The position numbers were made by a program, and so were the translations under genes. Shown piece by piece: positions 24,164-32,631 of a DNA stretch of 64,000 nt. Positions within the stretch are counted from its first letter, which is position 1, and each line of letters opens with the position of its first letter. Below the pieces are notes generated by a model. The model was not told the origin of the DNA. It ran no database searches and was given only the letters and a program-made list of their open reading frames with translations. This DNA is from Amarobacter sp964507025 (GTDB taxonomy: Bacteria > Chloroflexota > Dehalococcoidia > Tepidiformales > Tepidiformaceae). The DNA is taken from positions 62,001 to 126,000 of the forward strand of contig CAZDOK010000006.1 in the NCBI GenBank assembly GCA_964507025.1, in the 5' to 3' direction.

Positions 24164-24169
24164 TACGCT
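24164..24169 (+). promoter_or_regulatory. Possible -10 box for the ABC transporter operon
   Basis: TACGCT predicts a start near 24176 and a leader of about 60 bases with GGGGAGAG before ATG 24236. The gap 24084-24235 shows nothing else I can support. Confidence 0.35.
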
Positions 24170-24235
24170 GGATCGCACGTGCCATCGAGGGCGAAATGGG
24201 GAACCCGCCCGCAAGCAAGCAGGGGAGAGTACGCC

Positions 24236-24985
24236 ATGTCTGGCAATCTTCCGCCGGGAGCTGCGCCCGGCGAAACGGTGATCGAGGCTCGCGACGTTGT
24301 GAAGACCTACGACACCGGTGTCATCCAGGTCCATGCCCTCCGCGGCGTTAGCCTCGACGTCAAGCGCGGTGAGATGGTCGCCATCATGGGGCCGTCAGGC
24401 TGCGGGAAGACCACCCTTCTGAACAGCCTTTCCGGGCTGGACGATTTTGACTCGGGCATCGTGCTCATTAACGGTCAGGACATCACGCGAATGCCGGACG
24501 ACAGGAAGACCGAGTTCCGCGCGCGCGACATGGGCTTTGTGTTCCAGACGTACAACCTGCTTCCAGTGCTCACCGCGGCGGAGAATGTGGAGTTGCCGCT
24601 CATCGTCTCCGGGACGCGCCCGAGGGAAGCGCGCGAAAAGGCACTGGCGTCGCTGGAGCGTGTCCGGTTGCGCGAGTGGGCGAATCAGCGCCCCGCCCAG
24701 CTTTCAGGCGGACAGCGCCAGCGGGTCACCATCGCCCGGGCTCTCGTGAACCGGCCGGCAATCATCTGGGCCGACGAGCCCACCGGCGCGCTCGATTCGG
24801 CCACCGCCACCGAGATCATGGACCTCATCGTTGAGCTCAACCAGGCCGAGCACCAGACCTGCGTCATCGTGACGCACGACCCCAAGGTCGCGGCCAGATG
24901 CCACCGCACGATCCAGATGGCCGACGGCCAGATCGTGCGCGAAGACTCGCAGGCAGAGATGGTAGCCGTCGCCAATAGCCACTGA
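24236..24985 (+). CDS. ABC transporter ATP-binding protein (LolD/MacB-type)
   Basis: 249 residues from ATG 24236, with AGGGGAGAG upstream. Walker A GPSGCGKTT, Q-loop in FVFQTYNLLPVLTA, signature LSGGQRQRVTIARAL, Walker B with IIWADEPTGALDSATATE, and the switch His in VIVTHDPKVA. LPVLTAAENVELPL is typical of the MacB/LolD/FtsE-like class. It pairs with the FtsX-type permease 24 bases downstream. Such systems extract lipoproteins, drive cell-envelope enzymes or export peptides from the outer leaflet rather than import solutes. Confidence 0.93.
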   Translation: MSGNLPPGAAPGETVIEARDVVKTYDTGVIQVHALRGVSLDVKRGEMVAIMGPSGCGKTTLLNSLSGLDDFDSGIVLINGQDITRMPDDRKTEFRARDMGFVFQTYNLLPVLTAAENVELPLIVSGTRPREAREKALASLERVRLREWANQRPAQLSGGQRQRVTIARALVNRPAIIWADEPTGALDSATATEIMDLIVELNQAEHQTCVIVTHDPKVAARCHRTIQMADGQIVREDSQAEMVAVANSH

Positions 24986-25009
24986 CGACCAGCAGGCAAG
25001 AGGTGCCCA

Positions 25010-28000
25010 ATGAATGACCTGTTTGGGGTGTCGATGGACATCATCGCCGTGGTGTCGATGGCGGTTACCGCAGCGATCCTGCTGTTCGTCGCCTATATCG
25101 CCTGGCGCAACCCGGTGATGTTCAAGCTGGGCTTGCGCAATATCCCGCGGCGTAAGGCCCAGTCCACGCTCATTGTCGTGGGGCTGATGCTCTCCACCCT
25201 CATCATGAGCGCGGCTTTTGGGACGGGAGACACCCTGACCACGTCGGTGACCGGCGAGGTGTATTCCATCCTCGGGGAGGCAGACGAGTGGATCTCCTGG
25301 GACGCGGAGAAGGAACCCCGCCCGATCGAGGACCAGGTAATCCCCCTGGCGACTGTTGAAGAGTGGCAGCAGCGGTTTGCCAACGACCCCGAGATCGAGG
25401 CGTTCGTCCCGTTTCAGCGCGAGACCCTGCCCATCGTGAATCAGCGGACGCGGCTCAACGAACCATCGGCCCGAATCGTCGCGTTTCGCTCATCCGATGC
25501 GCAGGCGCTGGGTGGCCTGCGGGACCTTGTGGGCGCCCCGGTGGCCCTGGGCGGCAATGACATCGCCATCAACAAGGACCTCGCGAAAGAGATCGGGGCG
25601 CAGGCTGGCGATACGGTGGTGGTGTTCTACGGCGGTGAGCAGGTGACTTTCACGGTGGTGGCCATCGTGCCCTCGAATGTCCTCGGCGGCGCGATAGACT
25701 CCAATGCCAAGAACGGCGCCGCGGTGGACTTCGCCACGATGGCAGCCATTACCGGCCGCGGCGAGAACGCGAACGCTGTCATCGTTTCGAACCGCGGAGG
25801 GGTGAAGGAAGGCCTGAAGCACGCGGATGCCGTGGTCGACAAGCTCGAGCCGCTGCTCGAGGACACGCCCTACCAGGTGGTGCCCCTGAAGAAGGAACTC
25901 GTCCGGTTCGCCGAACTCATCGGCGCCTCGTTCACGGCCATCTTCGTCGTGTTTGGCCTGTTTTCGATTGCCGCCGGCGTGCTCCTGATCTTCCTGATCT
26001 TCGTGATGCTCGCGGCCGAGCGGAAGCCGGAGATGGGCATGGCCCGGGCAGTTGGGGCGAAACGGCGCCAGCTGGTGGAGTCGTTCCTGGCCGAGGGCAT
26101 GGGGTACGACCTCGGGGCCGCGGTCGTTGGCTTGTTCGCCGGGATGGGCGTGACCATCGCCATGGTGGAGATCATCAAGGCCTTCGCCGCCGACAGCCTT
26201 GGCATTCCGCTCAACGTCACCTTCACGGCGCGCAGCCTGGCGGTGGCGTTCTGCCTCGGCGTCATCGCGACGTTCATCGTGATTTTTGTTTCGTCGTGGC
26301 GCGCGAGCCGCTTGAACATCACGGCCGCCATTCGCGACCTGCCCGAATCGCGCCCGATCGACCCGGAGGCCGAGACGTGGCGCGGGTATTACCGGGCGGT
26401 CGTCAATGGGTTGGCCGCCCTGTCGGCCCCCATCGGCCTCTCGTTCTTCCTTTTTGGAACCGCAGGCATGGTGCTTGGCCTCCCGCTGGTGCTCGCGGGC
26501 CTCATCAGCCCCTGGTTCTACATGTTGCGAGGGTCGAGTTTCGCGGCGCCGGCGGACCACCGGATCCCGGAGCCGCTGCCCCGCTGGCCGTGGATCCTGG
26601 GCCTGGTGATCCCGGTGATCGGCTGGTTCCTCATCCTGCCCTGGTACTTTGTCGCGGTCCTGCTGCTGCGGCTGACGCGCGATCGGAAGCCTGACGCGTT
26701 GCCGAAGTGGGCCCGGACGCTCCCGCTGGTGGTGTGGCCCTCCGCGTTCGTGCTGGCGCTCCTGCAGGCGTGGCGCGTGCGCATCGCCTGGACCGCGGCG
26801 GTTGCGGCAGGGTTCGGGGCTGCGGGTATCGGCCTCATCTACGGCGGGCTCGATCGCGACTCCGCGTTCTTCTTCCTGCTCGGGGTCTCGCTGATCTTCC
26901 TCTGGGTGGCCGTGACGCTGCACTACTTCGGGGTAGCCGAGCGCGTCTCGTTCACGACAACGAGCGCGGCCCTGCTCGCCCTCTGGTACATCCCATCGAG
27001 CTGGACTGAGCCCCTCTTCGGTGAGCTGAACGGCGACATCGAAATGTTCTTTGTGAGCGGCATGGTGATGGTCACCTGCGGTGTGTTCATCGTCATCTAC
27101 AACGCCGACATCGTGCTTCCGGCGATCGCGCGGCTGGGCTCTCGCTTTGGACGCATCGTGCCGGCGCTCAAGACCGGCGTGGCCTATCCGCTCACGTCGC
27201 GGTTCCGGACGGGCATGACGATGGCCATGATCGGATTGATCATGTTCTCCCTCGTGATGATGGCCACGATCAACCGGAATTTCGCGGCCCTTTTCCTGAA
27301 CGAGGACAGTAAGGGCGGCTACGACATCGTGGTGGCCGTCAATGAGAACAACCGCCTCGATGGCATCCGCGAGGGCCTGGAGGCGGCGGGAGTCGATACG
27401 TCCCCCATCGTTGCGACGGGCGAGCTCCGCATGGCCTTCGCATTCGAAGCGGAAGTGGAGAACCGGGATGGTTTCAAGAACAGCGAGGATGGCGAGGTCA
27501 AGCCGTATAGCCGGACCAAGCTCTTCGGCGCCGACGCGGCGTTCCTCGAGTCGAGCGACGTGAAGTTGAAGTTCCGGGCCGCGGGGTACGCAACCGATGC
27601 GGAGGTGTGGCGTGCCCTGGCCGCCGACCCGGCGCTCGCGGTCCTCCCGGCATCGACTACCGCCGAGCAGCAGGGCTTTGGCCAGGGCCCCAGCGAGCTC
27701 CTGCGGCTGAATCCGCTCAACGACGGGTTCGAACCGTTCACGCTCGAACTCCGGGATCCCGGTACGGGCCTGACGCGGGAGATCACGGTGATCGCCCAGA
27801 TGAAGGAATCGGCCGAGACCTTCCTCGCCCTGGGGTCCACCGATTTCGCGAGCGGCATGATCATCCAGAAGGAGACACTGCTCGAAGTCTTTCCGGCATC
27901 CCGTGGGCAGCGATTCTACCTTTCCGTGGCGCCGGGGACCGACGCAGAGGAGTACGCCAGGACGGTCGAGGCAGCCCTGGTGCAGGCATCGGCTGACTCG

Positions 28001-28447
28001 CTCCAGGCGCTGCTCGATGAGCAGCAGAAGCTGCAGACGGGATTCTTGCTGGTGTTCCAGGGGTTCATGGGGCTCGGTCTGATTGTCGGCATCGCGGCGC
28101 TTGCGGTTATCGCTTCGCGAGCGGTTGTGGAGCGACGGCAGCAGATCGGGATGCTCCGCGCGATCGGGTATCAGCGGAGCATGGTCGCACTCAGTTTCCT
28201 CTTCGAGTCAGGATTCATCGCGCTCTCGGGGATCCTCCTGGGCCTGACGCTGGGACTCTCGCTCGCGTGGGTGCTGTTCACCAGCGGTGACTTCGGCGAG
28301 GAGGCGCGAAACATCGAGTTCACGGTGCCGTGGCTCGACCTGCTAGTCATCTCAGGGATTGCGCTGGGAGCCGCGATGCTGATGACGTTCCTGCCGGCTC
28401 GAAGCGCGTCGCGGGTGCCCGTGGCCGAAGCGCTGCGCTACGAGTGA
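25010..28447 (+). CDS. Very large FtsX/MacB-type ABC transporter permease (1145 residues)
   Basis: The N-terminus has two hydrophobic segments and GLRNIPRRKAQSTLIVVGLMLSTL, a MacB-like start. A periplasmic region (about 70-300) precedes a first FtsX domain of three spans (about 300-445). About 470-760 is an additional block of eight or so hydrophobic segments. A second extracellular loop (about 765-1010) precedes a second FtsX domain (about 1010-1145; LAVIASRAVVERRQQIGMLRAIGY). Two FtsX domains on one chain mean one chain may act without dimerising. The middle multi-span block is unusual. ATG start with AGAGG upstream, partner ATPase immediately before. Confidence 0.88.
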   Translation: MNDLFGVSMDIIAVVSMAVTAAILLFVAYIAWRNPVMFKLGLRNIPRRKAQSTLIVVGLMLSTLIMSAAFGTGDTLTTSVTGEVYSILGEADEWISWDAEKEPRPIEDQVIPLATVEEWQQRFANDPEIEAFVPFQRETLPIVNQRTRLNEPSARIVAFRSSDAQALGGLRDLVGAPVALGGNDIAINKDLAKEIGAQAGDTVVVFYGGEQVTFTVVAIVPSNVLGGAIDSNAKNGAAVDFATMAAITGRGENANAVIVSNRGGVKEGLKHADAVVDKLEPLLEDTPYQVVPLKKELVRFAELIGASFTAIFVVFGLFSIAAGVLLIFLIFVMLAAERKPEMGMARAVGAKRRQLVESFLAEGMGYDLGAAVVGLFAGMGVTIAMVEIIKAFAADSLGIPLNVTFTARSLAVAFCLGVIATFIVIFVSSWRASRLNITAAIRDLPESRPIDPEAETWRGYYRAVVNGLAALSAPIGLSFFLFGTAGMVLGLPLVLAGLISPWFYMLRGSSFAAPADHRIPEPLPRWPWILGLVIPVIGWFLILPWYFVAVLLLRLTRDRKPDALPKWARTLPLVVWPSAFVLALLQAWRVRIAWTAAVAAGFGAAGIGLIYGGLDRDSAFFFLLGVSLIFLWVAVTLHYFGVAERVSFTTTSAALLALWYIPSSWTEPLFGELNGDIEMFFVSGMVMVTCGVFIVIYNADIVLPAIARLGSRFGRIVPALKTGVAYPLTSRFRTGMTMAMIGLIMFSLVMMATINRNFAALFLNEDSKGGYDIVVAVNENNRLDGIREGLEAAGVDTSPIVATGELRMAFAFEAEVENRDGFKNSEDGEVKPYSRTKLFGADAAFLESSDVKLKFRAAGYATDAEVWRALAADPALAVLPASTTAEQQGFGQGPSELLRLNPLNDGFEPFTLELRDPGTGLTREITVIAQMKESAETFLALGSTDFASGMIIQKETLLEVFPASRGQRFYLSVAPGTDAEEYARTVEAALVQASADSLQALLDEQQKLQTGFLLVFQGFMGLGLIVGIAALAVIASRAVVERRQQIGMLRAIGYQRSMVALSFLFESGFIALSGILLGLTLGLSLAWVLFTSGDFGEEARNIEFTVPWLDLLVISGIALGAAMLMTFLPARSASRVPVAEALRYE

Positions 28448-28476
28448 GCGCGCTGCGCCTCGGCCCCATCGGGCGA

Positions 28477-28482
28477 TAGACT
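28477..28482 (+). promoter_or_regulatory. TANNNT -10 box for leaderless SDR gene
   Basis: TAGACT ends 7 bases before ATG 28490. The same hexamer with nearly the same sequence after it (GCCCGGC versus GCCGCCC) precedes the aldolase gene at 61468. Confidence 0.55.
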
Positions 28483-28489
28483 GCCCGGC

Positions 28490-29272
28490 ATGGAACGTCC
28501 CGAGTTGTTGGGCACGGAGCTCTTCAGCCTCGCAGGGCGGGTCGCACTGGTGACCGGCGCGGGCCGTGGCCTGGGCCGCACAATGGCGCTCGCGCTGGCA
28601 GCCGCAGGTGCCGATGTCGTGGTCAGCAGCCGTACGCTCGCGGAAATCGAATCAGCCCGCGATGAGATTCGCGCCCTGGGCCGCCGCGCTGAGGCATGGA
28701 CCGCAGACACCACTGCGGAGGCGGACTGCCGTCGCCTGGTCGAACGGACCATCGAGACGCTTGGCCAGCTCGACATCCTCGTGAATAACGCGGGGATCAA
28801 CATCCGCAAGCCGGTGTTGGAGCTGACTGCCGCCGAATACCGGCAGGTGCTCGCTACAAACCTGGAGGGCTACTTCCTCTGCGCGAGGGCAGCCGGCCGT
28901 CACATGGTCGCGCGGGGGCAAGGGAAAGTGGTCAACATTTCGAGCATCATGGGCTCGGTTGCGCTCCCGAACCAGGCGGCCTATGCCAGCTCGAAAGGCG
29001 GGGTCGAACAGTTGACCAGGGTGCTCGCGCTTGAGTGGGCGCCCCAGGGCGTGCAGGTCAATGCCATCGCGCCGACGTACTTCGAGACCGAGCTGACCCG
29101 GCCGCTCTTCGAGGACCCCGAACGGAACAGTTTCATCACCGAGCGGACACCGATGGGCAGATGGGGCCAGCCACACGAACTGGCGGGAGCCGTCATCTTC
29201 CTCGCGAGCGCGGCAAGCGGTTACATAACCGGCCACACGCTCCTGGTGGATGGAGGCTGGACCGCGTGGTAG
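28490..29272 (+). CDS. Classical SDR oxidoreductase (gluconate 5-dehydrogenase / 3-oxoacyl-ACP reductase-like)
   Basis: 260 residues. TGAGRGLGRTMA cofactor motif, ILVNNAGINIRKP, Ser in NISSIMGS, and YASSK. The Arg after the second strand (SSRTLAE) suggests NADP(H). C-terminal ASGYITGHTLLVDGGWTAW is the usual end. Substrate uncertain. Single gene bounded by a leaderless-type promoter and a strong terminator. Confidence 0.87.
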   Translation: MERPELLGTELFSLAGRVALVTGAGRGLGRTMALALAAAGADVVVSSRTLAEIESARDEIRALGRRAEAWTADTTAEADCRRLVERTIETLGQLDILVNNAGINIRKPVLELTAAEYRQVLATNLEGYFLCARAAGRHMVARGQGKVVNISSIMGSVALPNQAAYASSKGGVEQLTRVLALEWAPQGVQVNAIAPTYFETELTRPLFEDPERNSFITERTPMGRWGQPHELAGAVIFLASAASGYITGHTLLVDGGWTAW

Positions 29273-29274
29273 CA

Positions 29275-29301
29275 CACAGCCCCCGGAGGCCGGGGGCTGT
29301 G
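29275..29301. terminator. Strong hairpin between convergent SDR and 65-residue protein genes
   Basis: CACAGCCCCCGG (29275-29286) and CCGGGGGCTGTG (29290-29301) form a perfect 12-bp stem with a 3-base loop, 3 bases after the SDR stop codon. No U tract is evident in either direction. Confidence 0.7.
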
Positions 29302-29323
29302 GAGTGATGCGCAGACCTCGGAA

Positions 29324-29521
29324 TTACGCGAAGAACGCGCTCGCGCGGGCCAGGAGCTGGGCGCGGATGGCGCGAGAAGCCTGGACGAGCTCAGGATCGG
29401 TGGGCTCAACGGCCTGCGCCTTGCGGGCGGGCTTCTTCAGGTACTCTTCGCGGTAGAGGGCTTCGGGGGTTGGGTCGCCGTGGGGGGCGAGCAACCGAAC
29501 AGACTGCGTATCGTAGAACAC
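29324..29521 (-). CDS. Small protein of 65 residues, function unknown
   Basis: Not recognised. Begins MFYDTQSVRLLAPHGDPTPE; Arg/Lys- and Ala-rich, predicted helical in the second half (LVQASRAIRAQLLARASAFF). GTG 29521 has AAAGGAG eight bases upstream, a good ribosome site. The upstream region is AT-rich compared with the rest and carries a CRP-type site and an inverted repeat, so this gene looks tightly regulated. Coding status rests on the Shine-Dalgarno and promoter context. Confidence 0.6.
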   Translation of the reverse strand: MFYDTQSVRLLAPHGDPTPEALYREEYLKKPARKAQAVEPTDPELVQASRAIRAQLLARASAFFA

Positions 29522-29537
29522 GGTGGCGACTCCTTTG

Positions 29538-29561
29538 TTGTGAATGTGCTTACTTTCACAA
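29538..29561 (-). promoter_or_regulatory. Inverted repeat TTGTGAA-N10-TTCACAA around the predicted transcription start
   Basis: TTGTGAA (29538-29544) and TTCACAA (29555-29561) flank 10 bases and overlap the predicted start point near 29557 of the 65-residue protein gene. A possible repressor site. Confidence 0.5.
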
Positions 29562-29563
29562 TC

Positions 29564-29605
29564 ATGATAGCAGAGCCGGGGCGCGCGTGTGTGACAATTC
29601 TCACA
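29564..29605 (-). promoter_or_regulatory. CRP/FNR-type consensus site plus -10 box
   Basis: TGTGA-CAATTC-TCACA (29590-29605) matches the full CRP consensus TGTGA-N6-TCACA. On the minus strand TATCAT (29569-29564) is a good -10; the site centre is then about 40 bases upstream of the start point, the class II activator position, and no -35 is needed. The site is in the gap between this gene and the end of the VOC gene. Confidence 0.6.
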
Positions 29606-29608
29606 ATC

Positions 29609-30013
29609 TCAGGGCGAAGTCGACGACTCCCATACCTGCCATAGGCTGAGAACATATCCATCCGGACCGAGGACCTGGCACTCGAGCGTTCCTTCGTACT
29701 CGAACGGGGCGGCGATCGACTGTGCACCGCGCTTGAGTGCTTCGCGGTAGGCAGCGTGTACGTCTTCGACCCGGAAGCGCAGCTCGGTGCCGATCCCGCG
29801 CGCTACGCCTTCGCGCGCCAGTGCTTCGTACCAGGGGTGGCCCCGGTAGCTCTCATCGTCGTGTACCTGGATGTCGACCCCGCCGACGGAAAGCGCTGCG
29901 AAGCCCGGGTGCCGCTGGCGCATCTCGGCGCCCGCCACCGCCGCAAGGAAATCGGCGAGCGCATACACGTCTGTCGCCCAGAAGGTCACTCCGAAGTGCG
30001 CTGACGGTTCCAC
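29609..30013 (-). CDS. VOC-superfamily (glyoxalase/bleomycin-resistance-like) protein
   Basis: 134 residues from GTG 30013 (GGAG five bases upstream); a TTG at 30055 is possible. VOC features: HFGVTFWATDVYALADFL at the start, LRFRVEDVHAAYREALKRGA and the end LECQVLGPDGYVLSLWQ. Metal-dependent isomerase, dioxygenase or binding protein; substrate unknown. The Glu/His ligands are only partly clear. Confidence 0.72.
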   Translation of the reverse strand: MEPSAHFGVTFWATDVYALADFLAAVAGAEMRQRHPGFAALSVGGVDIQVHDDESYRGHPWYEALAREGVARGIGTELRFRVEDVHAAYREALKRGAQSIAAPFEYEGTLECQVLGPDGYVLSLWQVWESSTSP

Positions 30014-30042
30014 ATGCGCTCCAGCGCCCGCAGGGGCGCGAT

Positions 30043-30059
30043 AACTATTGGTCAACTAT
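30043..30059. repeat. Direct repeat AACTAT with 11-bp period
   Basis: AACTAT at 30043-30048 and 30054-30059, one helical turn apart, in the gap 30014-30116 between the VOC gene and DUF35 gene. Tandem sites of this type are used by response regulators of OmpR type. The rest of this gap shows nothing clear. Confidence 0.3.
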
Positions 30060-30116
30060 CAAGGACTGGTGTTGCCATAATATCGCTACTGCCGCCAAGG
30101 GACCCGGATCTGGAGT

Positions 30117-30524
30117 CTACACCGGGCGGAATTTCGGCAGCGCAACGTCGTCATGGCGCTCGAATTCCACCGTCACCGACATCCCGACGTGGATGTCATC
30201 GGCGGGAACGCCCACGACGTTCGTCGGGAGGCGTGGGCCCTCTTCGAGTTCGACGATGGTGACGTTGTATGGGGTTTCGAAACCCGGGTGGTAGCGCTGG
30301 TGCATGATGCCAAAGGTGCGGACAGTGCCACGCCCGCTTGCCTGCTCCCAGGTGTAGTTCTCGCTGAGGCACGCGTCGCAATGCTTGCGCGAGGGCAGCC
30401 GCCACGTGCCGCAATCGGAGCAGCGCATCAGCATGAGGCGGCCCTCCATGGCTCCTTCGAAGAACTGCCCGGAGCTCTCATCGGGTTCCGGCAATGGCCG
30501 GGGAATGGTGGTCTGCTCAGTCAC
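30117..30524 (-). CDS. DUF35 / OB-fold acyl-CoA-associated protein with zinc ribbon
   Basis: 135 residues. N-terminal rubredoxin-like zinc ribbon with CSDCGTWRLP and HCDAC, then an OB-fold (GRGTVRTFGIMHQRYHPGF; VGMSVTVEFERHDD). Such proteins bind acyl-CoA and partner with a thiolase-like or hydratase subunit (ChsH2-like in sterol side-chain degradation). The partner is the thiolase-like gene 12 bases upstream in the same operon. Confidence 0.87.
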   Translation of the reverse strand: MTEQTTIPRPLPEPDESSGQFFEGAMEGRLMLMRCSDCGTWRLPSRKHCDACLSENYTWEQASGRGTVRTFGIMHQRYHPGFETPYNVTIVELEEGPRLPTNVVGVPADDIHVGMSVTVEFERHDDVALPKFRPV

Positions 30525-30536
30525 GGATGTCCCTTC

Positions 30537-31727
30537 TCAGCTCTGGTGCGGGCTCAGGATGAGGCAGGCGTGGTAGCTGAGGCTGCCTCCGTTCCCGGTC
30601 ACCAGCACTGTGTCGTTCTTCGCCACCTGGCGTTCGCCGCCCTGTCCGCGCGCCTGGATGATGCCCTCGCTCAGGGGCGTCATGCCCCACATGTAGTAGC
30701 CCGAAAGCTCGCCTCCGCCGGTGTTTGTCGGCAGCGAACCGCCGGGGCCAAGCTTGCCATCCTCGACAAAGGGTCCGCCTTCACCCTTCCTGCAAAAGCC
30801 GTAGTCCTCGAGGGTGACCAGGACCGTATAGGTGTAACAGTCGTAGATCTGGCAGATGTCGATGTCGTTCGGGCCAACACCGGCCATGGAATAGGCGGTC
30901 TTTGCTGCGAGCTGGGCACCGGTCTGCGTTTCCCAGTCGCAGCCAGCACGGCTGGTATCGCCGGGATGCCCCTGGCCCATGCCAAGGACAAAGACCGGGG
31001 GCTGAGGCATCTCCCTCGCGGCACCGGCACTGCTGACGATGACGGCGACGGCGCCGTTCGAGACCAGGCAGCAATCCAGCAGGTGGAGCGGTTCGATGAT
31101 CCAGCGCGAGTTGTGATAGTCCTCGATCGTGATCGGGGACCGCATCTGCGCGAGCGGGCTCATGGTGGCCCACTGGCGTTGTCCGACGGCGATGACGCCG
31201 AGCTGATCCTGGGTGGTCCCGTACTCGGCCATGTGCCGGCGGGCGGCAAGCGCGTAGGGCGTGTTTGCTCCGAAGTAACCCGCGGCGGGATAGAGGCCCG
31301 CCATGCCGCGCGGCCGCTGGGGATTGCGCGCCGCCCCGCCATACGCTGCGCCGGCTGAGCTGCCTTCACGCAACGGAGCATCGGCAAACACGCAGAGCAC
31401 GTGGTTCACCACACCGGCGGTGATGGCCATGGCTGCGTATTGCACCATCTGCGCGGCGGTCGACCCGGCGGCGTTCATGTGATTGAGCAGCCGGAGATTC
31501 TGCATGCCCAGGTAGTTCTGCAGGCCGAGGGTGAGTCCTCCGCCGGTGGTGCCGGTGACGCCAGCGTTGATCAACAGGCCATCGACCTGGTCTTTTCGAA
31601 GCCCGGCGTCGGCCAGCGCTGCCCGGGTCGCCTCGGCGGCCAGCTCCATGGTGGATTGGTAGATGCGCCCCATCGGCGTCATACCGAGGCCGGTGATTGC
31701 GGCGGCGCCACGCAGCGGATGTCCCAT
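30537..31727 (-). CDS. Thiolase-like (lipid-transfer/SCP-x type) acetyl-CoA acetyltransferase
   Basis: 396 residues from ATG 31727 (GGAGGATC nine bases upstream; TAGAAT -10-like at about 31750). Thiolase fold with ITGLGMTPMGR, DGLLINAGVTG, and C-terminal NTGGGELSGYYMWGM and VTGNGGSLSYHACLIL. The usual N-terminal Cys nucleophile position reads NHMNAAGSTAAQ, without Cys, so it belongs to the non-condensing lipid-transfer/SCP-x or retro-aldolase (Ltp2-like) branch. Acts with the DUF35 partner, possibly in steroid or fatty side-chain breakdown. Confidence 0.83.
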   Translation of the reverse strand: MGHPLRGAAAITGLGMTPMGRIYQSTMELAAEATRAALADAGLRKDQVDGLLINAGVTGTTGGGLTLGLQNYLGMQNLRLLNHMNAAGSTAAQMVQYAAMAITAGVVNHVLCVFADAPLREGSSAGAAYGGAARNPQRPRGMAGLYPAAGYFGANTPYALAARRHMAEYGTTQDQLGVIAVGQRQWATMSPLAQMRSPITIEDYHNSRWIIEPLHLLDCCLVSNGAVAVIVSSAGAAREMPQPPVFVLGMGQGHPGDTSRAGCDWETQTGAQLAAKTAYSMAGVGPNDIDICQIYDCYTYTVLVTLEDYGFCRKGEGGPFVEDGKLGPGGSLPTNTGGGELSGYYMWGMTPLSEGIIQARGQGGERQVAKNDTVLVTGNGGSLSYHACLILSPHQS

Positions 31728-31780
31728 GCGGCAGATCCTCCGGAGCCGGATTCTACCCGGCCACGCGCGCCGTGCCACTC

Positions 31781-32512
31781 TCAGAAGCGATAACGCGCCA
31801 GGTCTTCCGCAACCGTCGTGTTGGCGAGGTCCCCGGCAGTCACGTCCGGGCCGATGTGCGTGAGGATCAGGTGCGCATCGGGGCGCATCGCCGCGCGGAC
31901 ATTGGGAATGTCGTCGACCAGGTTCATGTGGATGTCGAGCACGTCAGCGCGGGAGGCACACTCGCTCACGAGCACTTCGGCATGGCGCGCCATGTCGCGG
32001 ACGGCATCGCACATGGCCGTGTCACCGGTGTAGGCGAACTTGCGCCCACCGAGCGAGGCGTTGAAGCCGAGCGAGCCCGAGAGCCGGCGGTCGTGCTTCA
32101 CGGCGAGCGCTTCGAGTTCGAGTCCCGCCACGGCGATGCGGTCTCCAGACTCGGCCTCGATCCAGGTGATCTCGTAACCGGTGTCCATGATGCCCGGGTA
32201 CACCTTGAGTGCGATGTCGGTCGCGAGTTCGCGGGTGCGTGGCGGCCCCGCGATGACGACCGGGCGCTGGCGACCGTAGTACTTCCACTGGAGCAGGAGC
32301 GATGGGAGCCCGAGGAAGTGGTCGCCGTGGTGGTGACTGAGGATGACAGCATCGAGCTCGTTGGCGTCCATGCCGAGCTTGTTGAGCGACTGCAGGGCCT
32401 GGGGAGGTGCCTCGAAGAGGAAGCGCTGGTTGACAACGAAGCCGTTCCAGCAGAGCCCGCCCGGCGCAAATGCATTGCCCGTCCCGATGAACCGCAGCTC
32501 CAGTTCGGTCAC
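31781..32512 (-). CDS. MBL-fold metallo-hydrolase, RNase Z-like
   Basis: 243 residues from GTG 32512. Metal motif LSHHHGDHFLGLPSL (HxHxDH) near residue 60, YTGDTAMCD, and the last His in LILTHIGPDV. The tRNase Z exosite is not seen, so it may be a stand-alone phosphodiesterase or arylsulfatase-like MBL protein. A TAGAGT box 7 bases before GTG supports this start. It diverges from argC. Confidence 0.85.
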   Translation of the reverse strand: MTELELRFIGTGNAFAPGGLCWNGFVVNQRFLFEAPPQALQSLNKLGMDANELDAVILSHHHGDHFLGLPSLLLQWKYYGRQRPVVIAGPPRTRELATDIALKVYPGIMDTGYEITWIEAESGDRIAVAGLELEALAVKHDRRLSGSLGFNASLGGRKFAYTGDTAMCDAVRDMARHAEVLVSECASRADVLDIHMNLVDDIPNVRAAMRPDAHLILTHIGPDVTAGDLANTTVAEDLARYRF

Positions 32513-32519
32513 GGCCCTT

Positions 32520-32525
32520 ACTCTA
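32520..32525 (-). promoter_or_regulatory. TANNNT -10 box for leaderless MBL-fold gene
   Basis: TAGAGT on the minus strand, 7 bases before GTG 32512. Confidence 0.5.
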
Positions 32526-32631
32526 CGCGGTTGCGGGCGGGCGGTTGAGTGATCGCGGTCAGGGGCGCGAGGCGAGTGTGAGGTGGGTCACACAAGTGGC
32601 TTTGTCGCCGCCGGAAGTCCACAATTTCCGG

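Noticed and set aside
25490..26923. 477-codon minus-strand frame opposite the FtsX permease
   Set aside because: Composition His/Arg/Gln-rich and without a ribosome site; shadow.
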